Assembly: GCF_002259415.1 (NCBI RefSeq)
Contig: NZ_NPFY01000033.1
Location: 1-52,402, forward strand
Direction of reading: 5' to 3'
DNA: 52,402 nucleotides
Source: Rhodococcus sp. 14-2470-1b
GTDB taxonomy: Bacteria; Actinomycetota; Actinomycetes; Mycobacteriales; Mycobacteriaceae
Shown here: piece after piece, positions 25,874-33,900 of the stretch
How positions within the stretch are numbered: position 1 is the first letter of the stretch
How the letters are laid out: each line of letters starts with the position of its first letter
Translations under genes and position numbers: made by a program
The notes under the pieces: generated by a model
What the model was told of the DNA's origin: nothing
Database searches by the model: none
The model's input: only the letters and a program-made list of their open reading frames with translations

Positions 25874-26861
25874 TGGAGATCACCACCTTCGGCCGGGTTC
25901 GGTGGCTTTCGAGTCGATCGAAGGCGGATTTCGCGTCCGAGAGGGGCACGACGCTGTCGATGAGCGACGCCAGGGCGGGCCGGATGAGGGGGAACAGGGC
26001 CGCTGCACGCCGATAGTGATCGACGCCATGGCGCACCCCGATGATCGAGATTCCGGCCAGCGCAACCGCTCCGGGGTCGATGGACTCCGACTGCGCGGCG
26101 ACCCCGACGAGTATGCACTTTCCGCCCGGTCGGAGTACGCCGATTCCCGTTCCCAGCGCGCCGTCGCCACCCGAGGCTTCCACGACGATGTCGTAGGGTC
26201 CTGCCAGGGCCTCGGTACTGGTGAAGCTGTGTGCGGCGGAGCCGGGACCGAGGTGGGCGATGGGTCGTGGTTCGAGCACGTCGACGGTGACGGGGTACTG
26301 CGACAGCATGGCGATAGCGAGGCTGCCGATGGTCCCCGCTCCGATGACGAGGACGCGATCGCCTGGGGAGACCGACGCCAAGTCGACGGCTTCGAGCACG
26401 GTGACCAGGGGTTCGATGAGAACATGTTCCGGTTCGGCCGGAGCGCGGCCCAGGGACACCAGGGCGCGACGCGGCATGACGAGGAATTCGGCTGCAGCGC
26501 CGCCGTGCTCGTAGAGGCCGACCTCACGGAGGTCGGAACATTGATTGCGTCGACCCGATCCGCAGGCCGTGCACGACTGGCAGAAGATCATCGTGCTGCC
26601 GGTGACGGCATCGCCGGCGGCGAGGTCATGGACGTGAGCGCCGGATTCCTGCACGATGCCCACCCACTCGTGTCCGAAGTGATGCGGATACGACGTCTTC
26701 CCGTCCACCAGATACGACGACGTGCCGTGCAGTAGTTCGAGATCCGTACCGCACAGGCCGACGTACTTCACCGCGACGACGACGTCGTCAGGACCGCATT
26801 CAGGCGCGTCGAGTTCGACGACCGACACCGAGTGAGGTGCGTCGATCACGGCCGCTCTCAC
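25866..26861 (-). CDS. Zinc-dependent threonine/polyol-dehydrogenase-like MDR
   Basis: 331 residues from a GTG whose first bases overlap the MFS stop (GTGA). VGLCGTDLELLHG and HHFGHEWVG give the catalytic zinc site, CQSCTACGSGRRNQC the structural zinc site, and VLVIGAGTIGSLAIAML the cofactor loop. The closest general relatives are sorbitol and threonine dehydrogenases, which oxidise secondary alcohols, so a ring hydroxyl is a natural substrate. Confidence 0.86.
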   Translation of the reverse strand: MRAAVIDAPHSVSVVELDAPECGPDDVVVAVKYVGLCGTDLELLHGTSSYLVDGKTSYPHHFGHEWVGIVQESGAHVHDLAAGDAVTGSTMIFCQSCTACGSGRRNQCSDLREVGLYEHGGAAAEFLVMPRRALVSLGRAPAEPEHVLIEPLVTVLEAVDLASVSPGDRVLVIGAGTIGSLAIAMLSQYPVTVDVLEPRPIAHLGPGSAAHSFTSTEALAGPYDIVVEASGGDGALGTGIGVLRPGGKCILVGVAAQSESIDPGAVALAGISIIGVRHGVDHYRRAAALFPLIRPALASLIDSVVPLSDAKSAFDRLESHRTRPKVVISID

Positions 26862-28060
26862 GCGGCCACCCGGGCGGTACGGCGACTGAGGAACAGCAAT
26901 CCGACGGCGGCGACGGCGAGAACAGCCCCGATGGCGGGCAGAATCCCGACACTGTTGCCGCCGGACAACGCAATGGACCCGATCCACGCGCCCGCGGCGT
27001 TCGCGAGCTGGAAACCGGCAATGTTGACCGTCGCGGCGAGGTGCGGCGCTTCACTGGCCGCGCCGATCAGTTTGGAGGCCAACGGCGGAATGATGGAGAA
27101 GCCTGCGGCGCCCAGGACGAACATCCACGCGAACGCGAACCACGGGGTGCCGCCGAACAGGAACAGCACCAGCAGTGCCGCGGCGAGTGCGGTGAGCGCG
27201 ACGTAGAGCGTCTTGTCCAGGGCCTTGTCGGCGAAGTGGCCGCCGAGTTGGTTGCCGACCACCGAGCCGACCCCGAACACGAACAGCACGATGGTGACGG
27301 TGGACGCCGAGATCGCGGCGTGGTCGGTGAGGTACGGCGCGATGTAGGTGAACACGACGAACAGCGCGGCCTGGCTCAACGCGGTGAGGCCGATGGCCCA
27401 GAGCACCGGGCCGCGGGTGAACACGCCCAGTTCCGAGGTGACGCTGCCGGTCTGATGAGACGGCGCGGCGCGTCGGGTCGAGACGATGAGGGCTGCGGTG
27501 ACGACGAGCTGGAAGATCGCGATGATGGCGAACGACCAGCGCCAGCCGAGTTGGGTGCCGATCAACGTGCCCAGCGGAACACCGAGAACCGTAGCGAGGT
27601 TGAGGCCGAGCGTGACGCGGGCGATGACGCGGCCCTGGAACTCGGGGGCCACCAGGGAGGTGGCCAGCACGAGGCACAGCGCGAAGAACGTCGCGTGCGG
27701 AAGCGCGGTGATGACCCGGAAGACGGCCAGGGTGGCGAAGTTCGGCGCCAATGCGGTGCCGATGTTGCCGACGATGAACAGGGCCATCAGCGCTGCGATG
27801 AGCGGTGTTCGCGGGACCCGGGTGGTGACGATGGTGAGCAGCGGGCCGCCGATCACGACGGTGACGGCGTAGATCGTGACGAGCAGGCCGGCCGTCGAAT
27901 TGCTCACGGCGACGTCGGACGAGATGTCCGGGAGGACACCCGCGACGAGATATTCGACGGTGCCGACGCCGAATACGGCGAGGAGCATCCAGAGGATGGC
28001 GACGTTCGCGTTGGTAGGACGCGTGGCTGCGGGCTCGCTCAGACGTGTCTCGGTGACCAT
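26858..28060 (-). CDS. MFS transporter, DHA1/AraJ-like
   Basis: 400 residues with about twelve hydrophobic segments. WMLLAVFGVGTVEYLVAGVL, LLTIVTTRVPRTPLIAAL and GRVIARVTLGLNLATVLGVPLGTLIG are typical of AraJ/YdhP-type drug and sugar efflux proteins. It starts three bases after the KASIII-like gene and overlaps the next gene. It is the only transporter in the cluster and probably exports the product or an intermediate. Confidence 0.88.
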   Translation of the reverse strand: MVTETRLSEPAATRPTNANVAILWMLLAVFGVGTVEYLVAGVLPDISSDVAVSNSTAGLLVTIYAVTVVIGGPLLTIVTTRVPRTPLIAALMALFIVGNIGTALAPNFATLAVFRVITALPHATFFALCLVLATSLVAPEFQGRVIARVTLGLNLATVLGVPLGTLIGTQLGWRWSFAIIAIFQLVVTAALIVSTRRAAPSHQTGSVTSELGVFTRGPVLWAIGLTALSQAALFVVFTYIAPYLTDHAAISASTVTIVLFVFGVGSVVGNQLGGHFADKALDKTLYVALTALAAALLVLFLFGGTPWFAFAWMFVLGAAGFSIIPPLASKLIGAASEAPHLAATVNIAGFQLANAAGAWIGSIALSGGNSVGILPAIGAVLAVAAVGLLFLSRRTARVAA

Positions 28061-28063
28061 GGT

Positions 28064-29101
28064 CTATCCCTTCGTTGAGTTGTCGTGGCCGGTGTATTCG
28101 ACGACTGCACATCCCCAGGTGAATCCGACGCCGATGCCGGTGAGCATGATTCGGTCACCCGGGTCCAGCGCCTCGGTTCGGCGGAGCAGATCGAGACCGA
28201 GCAAAGGATCGGCGGCACCGGTGTGGCCGATCTCGCGGCCGAGTTCGACAAGTGTCTGATCAGGGCGGATCTTCAGCGGCTCGAAGCATTGCTTGCGGAG
28301 CAGCACATTGCCGAAGTTCGGGACGATCCACCGGGTGATCTCACCGTGGTGCGTGGCGGCATCACCCAATGCTGTTTCGGCGCAACGCGACAGGGCTGCC
28401 GAGTTGCGGGACCAGAATTCGTCGATGGAATGCGTTTCGGTGAATCCGGCTACCCGCTTCCGCAGGTCGAGCGGACCGTCGGTGCCATAGACCTGCATGG
28501 CGAGACTGTCGTGGCCGCGGTGCATCTGCTCGAGGTGCGCGTCGCTCACCACGGAGGTGGACAGCAGGCGGAACGGGCCGGGATCCGGACCGATGACGGC
28601 GGCCCCCGCGCCGTCGCCGTAGACCAGTCCGCTGTCGGAGTTCCACCGATCGAACAGGGGCTCACGCCACGCGTCGGATGCGGTGACCAGGCCCTTGCCG
28701 CGACCGTCGAACCAGCGTCCGATCATCTCCATCCCGACGATCGCGCCGGCGCAGGCGGTCCGGATCTCGATCGGCAAACAGTCCTCGATACCGAGTTCGT
28801 TCTGGATGTATGCGCCGCAGTTCCACGCCTCGAGCCCGTTGTGCAGGACAACGGCGTGGACGAGGAGGTCGACGTCCTCGGTGCTGATTCCGCTGTCTTC
28901 CAACGCAGCTCGGCCCGCGAGAACGGCCATGTCCGGAGCGGACTCGCCGAGGTCGGGGTTGGACACTGCCGCCGACGTCTGCCCGGTCTTCTGATGCTCG
29001 ACCTCCTCGAAGCGGCCTGCGGCGACCATGTCGGCAGCCTGCACTCGCGCATCCGGCAGATACGAACCGAAGCCCTCGATGTAGAGGCTGTCCCACTTCA
29101 T
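28064..29101 (-). CDS. KASIII-like acyltransferase with altered catalytic residues
   Basis: 345 residues of the thiolase fold. RTACAGAIVGM keeps the nucleophile Cys117. The usual His of the HQAN motif is replaced: IVPNFGN has Asn at 262. The usual Asn of GNTSAA is also replaced: GHTGAADPLLGL has His at 293. These changes recall KASIII homologues that transfer acyl groups to alcohols, such as CerJ, where the third residue is also changed. It is the second gene of the operon, overlapping the EEVS stop. I infer acylation of the cyclitol. Loss of chain elongation is likely; activity is not proven. Confidence 0.82.
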   Translation of the reverse strand: MKWDSLYIEGFGSYLPDARVQAADMVAAGRFEEVEHQKTGQTSAAVSNPDLGESAPDMAVLAGRAALEDSGISTEDVDLLVHAVVLHNGLEAWNCGAYIQNELGIEDCLPIEIRTACAGAIVGMEMIGRWFDGRGKGLVTASDAWREPLFDRWNSDSGLVYGDGAGAAVIGPDPGPFRLLSTSVVSDAHLEQMHRGHDSLAMQVYGTDGPLDLRKRVAGFTETHSIDEFWSRNSAALSRCAETALGDAATHHGEITRWIVPNFGNVLLRKQCFEPLKIRPDQTLVELGREIGHTGAADPLLGLDLLRRTEALDPGDRIMLTGIGVGFTWGCAVVEYTGHDNSTKG

Positions 29102-30327
29102 GACGCGACCCTCGAGACCGTCGGTTCTCCGAGTTCGGCGTTCTTTCGGCTCAGCAATTTCAGCGCGGAGGCGATTTCGCCGGGCGTGACGTCGTTCGCG
29201 AAGTGGTGACCGCCGATGCCGACGGGGAGCGGCAATCGCTGCCGACCGTCACGGTGACGGACGGTGTCGGCGAGTGCGGCGTCGAGCAGTCCTGTCTTGT
29301 CCAACACGTCGTTCCAGACCGGCAGCCCGAGCTGCTTCATGACCGTCAGTATCCGGTCGAGGTCGGCGCTGCCGAGGCTGCCGCGCAGGAAACCCAGTGC
29401 CGACGTCAGGGCCATGTCGATGCCGACGGCTTCACCGTGTAGCAACGCGGGCAGCGCTTCCATCTCCAGAGTGGGGGAGAACGTGTGCCCGTAGTCGACG
29501 CACCGTTCGAGGCAGGACTCCCACAGATTCGGTTGCAGTTCCTCCAGCATCAGATGGATGGACTCCGCGATGACCTGCGTTGCGGCAGTGTCGAGTTCGC
29601 CTGACGTCCCCTGAAAGTTGTCGGCGATCAGACGCGGACCGTACGTATCGAGCAACTCGAACAGGTCGACCGACTTGATCAGCGCCATCTTCAGAATCTC
29701 CGCGAGACCGTTGGACAGGTGCCGGTCGTCGAGGGTGCGGAGAAACGCGCGGTCGACGTAGGTGGCGATCGCCGGCGCGTACGTTCCGAGACGGTTCTTG
29801 CCCATGGCGTAGTTGACGCCGGTCTTGACGCCGACACCGGCGTCGACCAGGCCGATGAGCGTGGTCGGGATGCGGATGTAGGGGGTTCCACGGCGGTACA
29901 CGCTGGCGGCGAATCCGACGACGTCGAGCAGTACGCCACCACCGATGGCGATGACCGGCTCGCGGCGCCGGTCGATGCCGAAGCCGTTCATGGCGTCGAC
30001 CACCCGGATTACCGAGCTCCACTCCTTGACTGTCTCGTCGGCTCGCATGGGCACGAAGTGTGCGTCGACGCCGTGGTGTTCGAAGTACCTGCGGATACGG
30101 TCGCCGTGGATGCGGTCGACATTGGCATCGATGATGATCAGACGACGGTCGCCGCGGGTCAAGGGTGCCGCGCTGCAACTGTCGAGTAGCTGCGTACTTT
30201 TCAGCGCGAACAGGTCTCGCGCGGCGATGACATGGTATTCGACTTGCTTGACGGCCTCGACCTTCCATGCGGAGTCGGCGTCCGTCGTGTGGCTGAGTCC
30301 CAGTTTGAATGAAGCGGCACTACGCAT
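29098..30327 (-). CDS. 2-epi-5-epi-valiolone synthase (sugar phosphate cyclase)
   Basis: 409 residues; start at ATG 30327. The 3-dehydroquinate-synthase superfamily core is clear: IGGGVLLDVVGFAASVYRRG, IRIPTTLIGLVDAGVGVKTG, NRLGTY, NGLAEILKMALI and LPLPVGIG. The EEVS form of the metal site reads DYGHTFSP with E210, H281 and H297 as likely zinc ligands. These features match AcbC/ValA, which cyclise sedoheptulose 7-phosphate, and not DHQ synthases of the shikimate pathway. It is the first gene of the operon and defines the pathway as C7-cyclitol biosynthesis. Confidence 0.9.
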   Translation of the reverse strand: MRSAASFKLGLSHTTDADSAWKVEAVKQVEYHVIAARDLFALKSTQLLDSCSAAPLTRGDRRLIIIDANVDRIHGDRIRRYFEHHGVDAHFVPMRADETVKEWSSVIRVVDAMNGFGIDRRREPVIAIGGGVLLDVVGFAASVYRRGTPYIRIPTTLIGLVDAGVGVKTGVNYAMGKNRLGTYAPAIATYVDRAFLRTLDDRHLSNGLAEILKMALIKSVDLFELLDTYGPRLIADNFQGTSGELDTAATQVIAESIHLMLEELQPNLWESCLERCVDYGHTFSPTLEMEALPALLHGEAVGIDMALTSALGFLRGSLGSADLDRILTVMKQLGLPVWNDVLDKTGLLDAALADTVRHRDGRQRLPLPVGIGGHHFANDVTPGEIASALKLLSRKNAELGEPTVSRVAS

Positions 30328-30426
30328 TTCGATCCCCCTGGACGATGAACTGCAAGCTCGGGCTGTGACGGTTCCTTTGCGGTGCTTCGGCGAACCAAAG
30401 TTCGTACCCGAGGGTAAGGGATTCGC

Positions 30427-30440
30427 GTAGTGATCGCTAC
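30427..30440. promoter_or_regulatory. Candidate TetR operator of the cyclitol operon
   Basis: GTAGTGATCGCTAC is an almost perfect 14-base palindrome (one mismatched pair) in the divergent region between the EEVS and TetR genes. AGTAGACT further right, at about 30445, looks like a second half-site. Binding by the adjacent TetR protein is inferred. Confidence 0.5.
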
Positions 30441-30484
30441 AGGAGTAGACTGGATCACAATTCGGAGCGAGATCAGGAGGTCCT

Positions 30485-31105
30485 ATGGCAGGCGTACCGG
30501 GGCAGGGGCGGAAGTTCGACGTGGGCACCGCGCTGGAACAGGCGATGTTTGCCTTCTGGGAGCATGGCTACGAGGGCACATCCGTCTCCAAGCTGACCTC
30601 CGCGATGCACATCAACCCGCCGAGCCTCTACAGCGCATTCGGTGGTAAAGAAGGCGTTTTCTTCGCTGCCGTGGAGCATTACCTCGCCACACGCGGTGAC
30701 TTCATGGACCGCGCCTTCTCGGAGGAACCCCATGCGGTCAAGCTGATCTCCCGGCTGTTGTATGACGCCGCGTCGCACTACACCGACGAGTCGTGTCCGG
30801 GTGGGTGTCTCATCATCAGCTCTGCCGTCAGCGTCACCGCTGCCAACCAGGGTGTCGCAGATCGATTGCGCGACATGCGCAATGCCAACGTGGCGCTTCT
30901 GTCGGAGCGCATCACCGTCGGCATTGCCGACGGCGTCCTCCCGACATCCTGGGATCCTGTCGAGATCTCCGAATACATCGGCGTGATCATCCAGGGCATG
31001 TCGCAACGAGCCCGCGACGGCGCCACGCGTGCGCAGCTCGAGCGGGTGGCCGACCGAACCTTGGCGTCCTTGGGTGCAGCGGCTGCGACGCCTCTGCGCA
31101 CATGA
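30485..31105 (+). CDS. TetR-family regulator of the cyclitol operon
   Basis: 206 residues; AGGAGG at 30475-30480 supports this start. The N-terminal HTH (ALEQAMFAFWEHGYEGTSVSKLTSAMHINPPSLYSAFGGKEGVF) is a standard TetR domain of the AcrR type; the ligand domain (60-200) includes SCPGGCLIISSA, typical of the TetR_C_33/YcdC-like groups. It is divergent from the operon with a palindrome between, so it should repress the operon and itself. Confidence 0.88.
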   Translation: MAGVPGQGRKFDVGTALEQAMFAFWEHGYEGTSVSKLTSAMHINPPSLYSAFGGKEGVFFAAVEHYLATRGDFMDRAFSEEPHAVKLISRLLYDAASHYTDESCPGGCLIISSAVSVTAANQGVADRLRDMRNANVALLSERITVGIADGVLPTSWDPVEISEYIGVIIQGMSQRARDGATRAQLERVADRTLASLGAAAATPLRT

Positions 31106-31529
31106 TCACTGCCAGCCCTGTCGAAGACTGATGACCTAGGTCAGTTGAATTCGGGTCGAGTCCGAGCGCATCACGATTGACGTTCCGTTCGGCTCACCGA
31201 CCGTTTCGGGGTCATCTGGATCATCGACGTCGTTGCACCCTGGGGCTGAACTCCGAAGGCTGCGTGAGAATGGGTTGGCGTGGTTCAGGTGTTCCTCACC
31301 CCCGGCGTGAGTTCGAGACTCTGCGGCGCTGTTCGCAGAACGAGCATCGGGTTGCGCGTTTCGAAAAACGGGGAGGCTCCCTGAAATGCGCCCTCGATTC
31401 GACATTCGAGTACGGCTCGGAACCTACTCCGGAGTAGTCGTCGGTGCTCCGGCGACTGCGGCCGGGCGGGCAAGTGAATCCAGTCGAATACGTTGTCGCA
31501 GTCGTGGATCACCGCCTATCGTGCTGTGC
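31106..31529. other. Intergenic with possible gene remnant
   Basis: About 420 bases. On the minus strand, 31240-31136 reads CNDVDDPDDPETVGEPNGTSIV and onward to a stop, which looks like a protein C-terminus, but nothing upstream extends it recognisably. It is probably a fragment. The stretch before 31530 is the ybjQ promoter region, of which a decayed copy lies at 15460. Confidence 0.3.
31132..31143. promoter_or_regulatory. 12-base perfect palindrome
   Basis: TGACCTAGGTCA lies 27 bases after the TetR gene. It has the size of a regulator half-site pair, but no promoter is obvious beside it. Confidence 0.3.
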
Positions 31530-31853
31530 ATGATCATCGTGACTACGAACGAGATTCCTGGCCATCGCATCACAGCGGTACACGGTGAGGTGTTCGGTTT
31601 GACCGTGCGCTCGCGCCACATCGGATCGAATATCGGTGCCTCGTTCAAAGCGCTCGCGGGCGGGGAACTGAAGGGCATCACCACGCTCTTGCAGGAAACT
31701 CGCACCGAAGCGCTGTCCCGATTGTCGGCGGAAGCCACGGCGAAGGGTGGCAATGCCGTGGTCGCGTTTCGATTCGAAACCAACGATTACGGCGACACCG
31801 GAGGAGTCGAGGTGTGCGCCTACGGCACCGCGGTCACCACCGAACCCAGTTGA
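31530..31853 (+). CDS. YbjQ/UPF0145 family protein
   Basis: 107 residues, the family's normal length. IIVTTNEIPGHRITAVHGEVFGLTVRS and the later EARAMARLSAEA-like stretch (TEALSRLSAEATAKGGNAVVAFRF) are diagnostic. The fold forms a pentamer sometimes described as heavy-metal-binding; function is unknown. Its upstream region and first codons are duplicated, in decayed form, at 15460-15600. Confidence 0.85.
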   Translation: MIIVTTNEIPGHRITAVHGEVFGLTVRSRHIGSNIGASFKALAGGELKGITTLLQETRTEALSRLSAEATAKGGNAVVAFRFETNDYGDTGGVEVCAYGTAVTTEPS

Positions 31854-31936
31854 GGGTTCCATCCGGACGGGTGCGATAACGGTCGGGTCCAAGTCCCTTG
31901 TCGTTTGCGGGGGCTCACTGTGGGTACAACCCTGAA

Positions 31937-32431
31937 ATGACAATCGACGACGACCGTACGGCCGGTATCTCCAAGGTGACCGAGCTCCTGAGGGATTCGA
32001 AGCTGTGCATGTTCACCACGCACGGCCGTGACGGACACCTGCTGTCCCGTCCAATGGCACTGCAGGAGCACGACTTCGACGGTTCGTTGTGGTTCTTCGC
32101 GCGCAACGATTCCCGCAAGGTCGGCGACGTTCGCGCTGACAGTTCGGTGAATGTGTCGTTCCAGTCGGGGACAGCCTGGGTTTCCGTGTCCGGACGAGCA
32201 GAGATCGTTCTCGACGAGGCGAAGAAGAAGGAACTATGGAATCAGGCGGCGGCGGCATGGTTCGACGACGGCCCTGAGTCTCCCGAGGTCGTTTTGATCT
32301 CTGTCGAAGCGGAGGGCGCGGAATACTGGTCAGCGCCGGGGTCCAAGGTATCGACCCTGCTCGCGTACGCCAAGTCCAGGATTACGGGTGACAAGCCGGA
32401 CGTCGGCACGAACGACACCGTCGAAATGTAG
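31937..32431 (+). CDS. PPOX-fold general stress protein (flavin/pyridoxamine oxidase-like)
   Basis: 164 residues. KVTELLRDSKLCMFTTHGRDGHLLSRPMALQEH is the flavin-binding split-barrel opening of general-stress-protein-26 types; GSLWFFARNDSRKVGDV and VNVSFQSGTAWVSVSGRAEIV follow. The C-terminal part (EYWSAPGSKVSTLLAYAKSRITG) is typical. Such proteins bind FMN, FAD or F420; activity is unknown. It lies 83 bases after ybjQ. A truncated paralogue sits at 19230. Confidence 0.87.
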   Translation: MTIDDDRTAGISKVTELLRDSKLCMFTTHGRDGHLLSRPMALQEHDFDGSLWFFARNDSRKVGDVRADSSVNVSFQSGTAWVSVSGRAEIVLDEAKKKELWNQAAAAWFDDGPESPEVVLISVEAEGAEYWSAPGSKVSTLLAYAKSRITGDKPDVGTNDTVEM

Positions 32432-32505
32432 AAACTGGCGCGCTGGAGGAGGGTAGGGTGGCGGCCTCTGGACGGTGCAGGCACGAACGGTGATCGAGGG
32501 TGTGC

Positions 32506-33435
32506 GTGAAGTATTACGAGATGTTCGCTGGCGGCCCGCACGCGTCGAGCATCGTTCTCGGCCTGATGCGCATCGAAGCGCTCGACGATGCGAGTATCGC
32601 CAAGCTCGTCGGGACCGCTCGCGATGCGGGTGTTTCGGTGTTCGACCACGCTGATATCTACGGCACAAGTCGACACGGATGCGAGCGTCGATTCGGAGAC
32701 GCAGTGACATTCCTGCCCTCCGAACGCGAGCAGGTCGTCATTCAAAGCAAGGTAGGGATCCGGGACGGGTTCTACGACTTCTCCAAGGCGCACATCCTCG
32801 ACACCGTCGAGAAATCGCTCTCCGCGCTGCGCATGGATCATCTCGACGTGCTGCTGTTGCACAGGCCGGACAGTCTGGTCGAGCCCAGCGAGGTCGCCGC
32901 TGCATTCGATGCTCTGCACTCGGCCGGAAAGGTGCGCAGTTTCGGCGTCTCCAACCACACACCCGGTCAAATTCAGTTGCTTGCCACCGAGGTGACGCAG
33001 CCGCTGATCATCGATCAGGTGCAACTGAGCCTCACCCATGCGCCGTTGATCGCTGCGGGTTTGGCGTCGAACATCGGTGGTCTCGACCAATCGATCGACC
33101 TGAGCAACGGCCTTCTGGATTACGCGCGCATCAACGACATAGCCTTGCAAGCTTGGTCGCCCTTCCAGAGCGGCTACACAGGAAAGGTTTTCATCGGTGA
33201 TCGCGAAAACTACCCAGAACTGAACGACGCTCTCGACGATCTCGCCCGCGATCACGGTGTGACTCCCACTTCCATTGCGACGGCATGGCTCACGCGTCAT
33301 CCGGCAAAGATCCAAGTTGTCCTGGGAACGACCACGCCGAGTCGAGTAGCTGAAGCCGTGGCCGGCAGCGGTATCAGTCTGAGCCGGGAAGAGTGGTACC
33401 GACTCTTCCGAGCCGCCGGATACAGCCTTCCTTGA
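32506..33435 (+). CDS. Aldo/keto reductase
   Basis: 309 residues from GTG 32506; GTG 32500 is an alternative two codons earlier. FDHADIYG (Asp and Tyr of the active site), IQSKVGIRDG (Lys), HLDVLLLHRPD (His region) and RSFGVSNHTPGQI mark the fold. The C-terminal VVLGTTTPSRVAEAV binds NADPH. It resembles YdhF-type reductases. Substrate unknown. Confidence 0.88.
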   Translation: MKYYEMFAGGPHASSIVLGLMRIEALDDASIAKLVGTARDAGVSVFDHADIYGTSRHGCERRFGDAVTFLPSEREQVVIQSKVGIRDGFYDFSKAHILDTVEKSLSALRMDHLDVLLLHRPDSLVEPSEVAAAFDALHSAGKVRSFGVSNHTPGQIQLLATEVTQPLIIDQVQLSLTHAPLIAAGLASNIGGLDQSIDLSNGLLDYARINDIALQAWSPFQSGYTGKVFIGDRENYPELNDALDDLARDHGVTPTSIATAWLTRHPAKIQVVLGTTTPSRVAEAVAGSGISLSREEWYRLFRAAGYSLP

Positions 33436-33586
33436 CGGTCAGCGCTCGTTTGCTCGGATTCGTTTCGACCATCGTCGGACAGCTGTGAGCTCGTGCAGTC
33501 CCAAAGGTGCAGTGGGCGAGAGACAATGCGTCGATTCACTACTTCTGCACACGTCCTCGCATCTGGGCGGTAGGTAATCTGTGGGA

Positions 33587-33757
33587 ATGGCGGCTTTCGA
33601 GGTTGGTGACGGGGTAACAGCAACGGGTGGGCCCATGAGCGGTGTCTACGGCACTGTGGTCTGGTTCTACGAGGAGAAGAACCAGATCCTGGTTCGTTTC
33701 GGTGCTACTCAACAGATGTACTTCGCGCCCGACGAATTGAAGCGTTGGGGCGGGTAG
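33587..33757 (+). CDS. Small hypothetical protein, 56 residues
   Basis: The frame MAAFEVGDGVTATGGPMSGV, then a stretch ending LVRFGATQQMYFAPDELKRW, has the look of a KOW/SH3-like small barrel: short beta strands separated by glycines. A GTGGGA purine run precedes the ATG. Small proteins of this kind are conserved in rhodococci and mycobacteria as far as I recall, without known function. Confidence 0.6.
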   Translation: MAAFEVGDGVTATGGPMSGVYGTVVWFYEEKNQILVRFGATQQMYFAPDELKRWGG

Positions 33758-33900
33758 CGCCGGCGAGGCTGGAATCGTCGATCTTCGGGGCAGCCTGGAG
33801 TCATTCGGTCGAATGAATGTCTTTGGAGAGCGCCCGATCGTCCGGCGGACTGCATATTCTGAGACTTCGGAGTCTGTTTGTGCGACAGGAGCGATTGCGT

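Noticed and set aside
26837..28078. 413-codon plus-strand frame opposite the MFS transporter
   Set aside because: Its product is a low-complexity Arg/Gly/Asp-rich chain typical of the antisense of a high-GC gene, while the minus strand encodes a clear MFS protein.
29098..30327. Shikimate-pathway 3-dehydroquinate synthase
   Set aside because: The metal-site and substrate motifs follow the AcbC/ValA form, and the neighbours are cyclitol-type enzymes, not aro genes.
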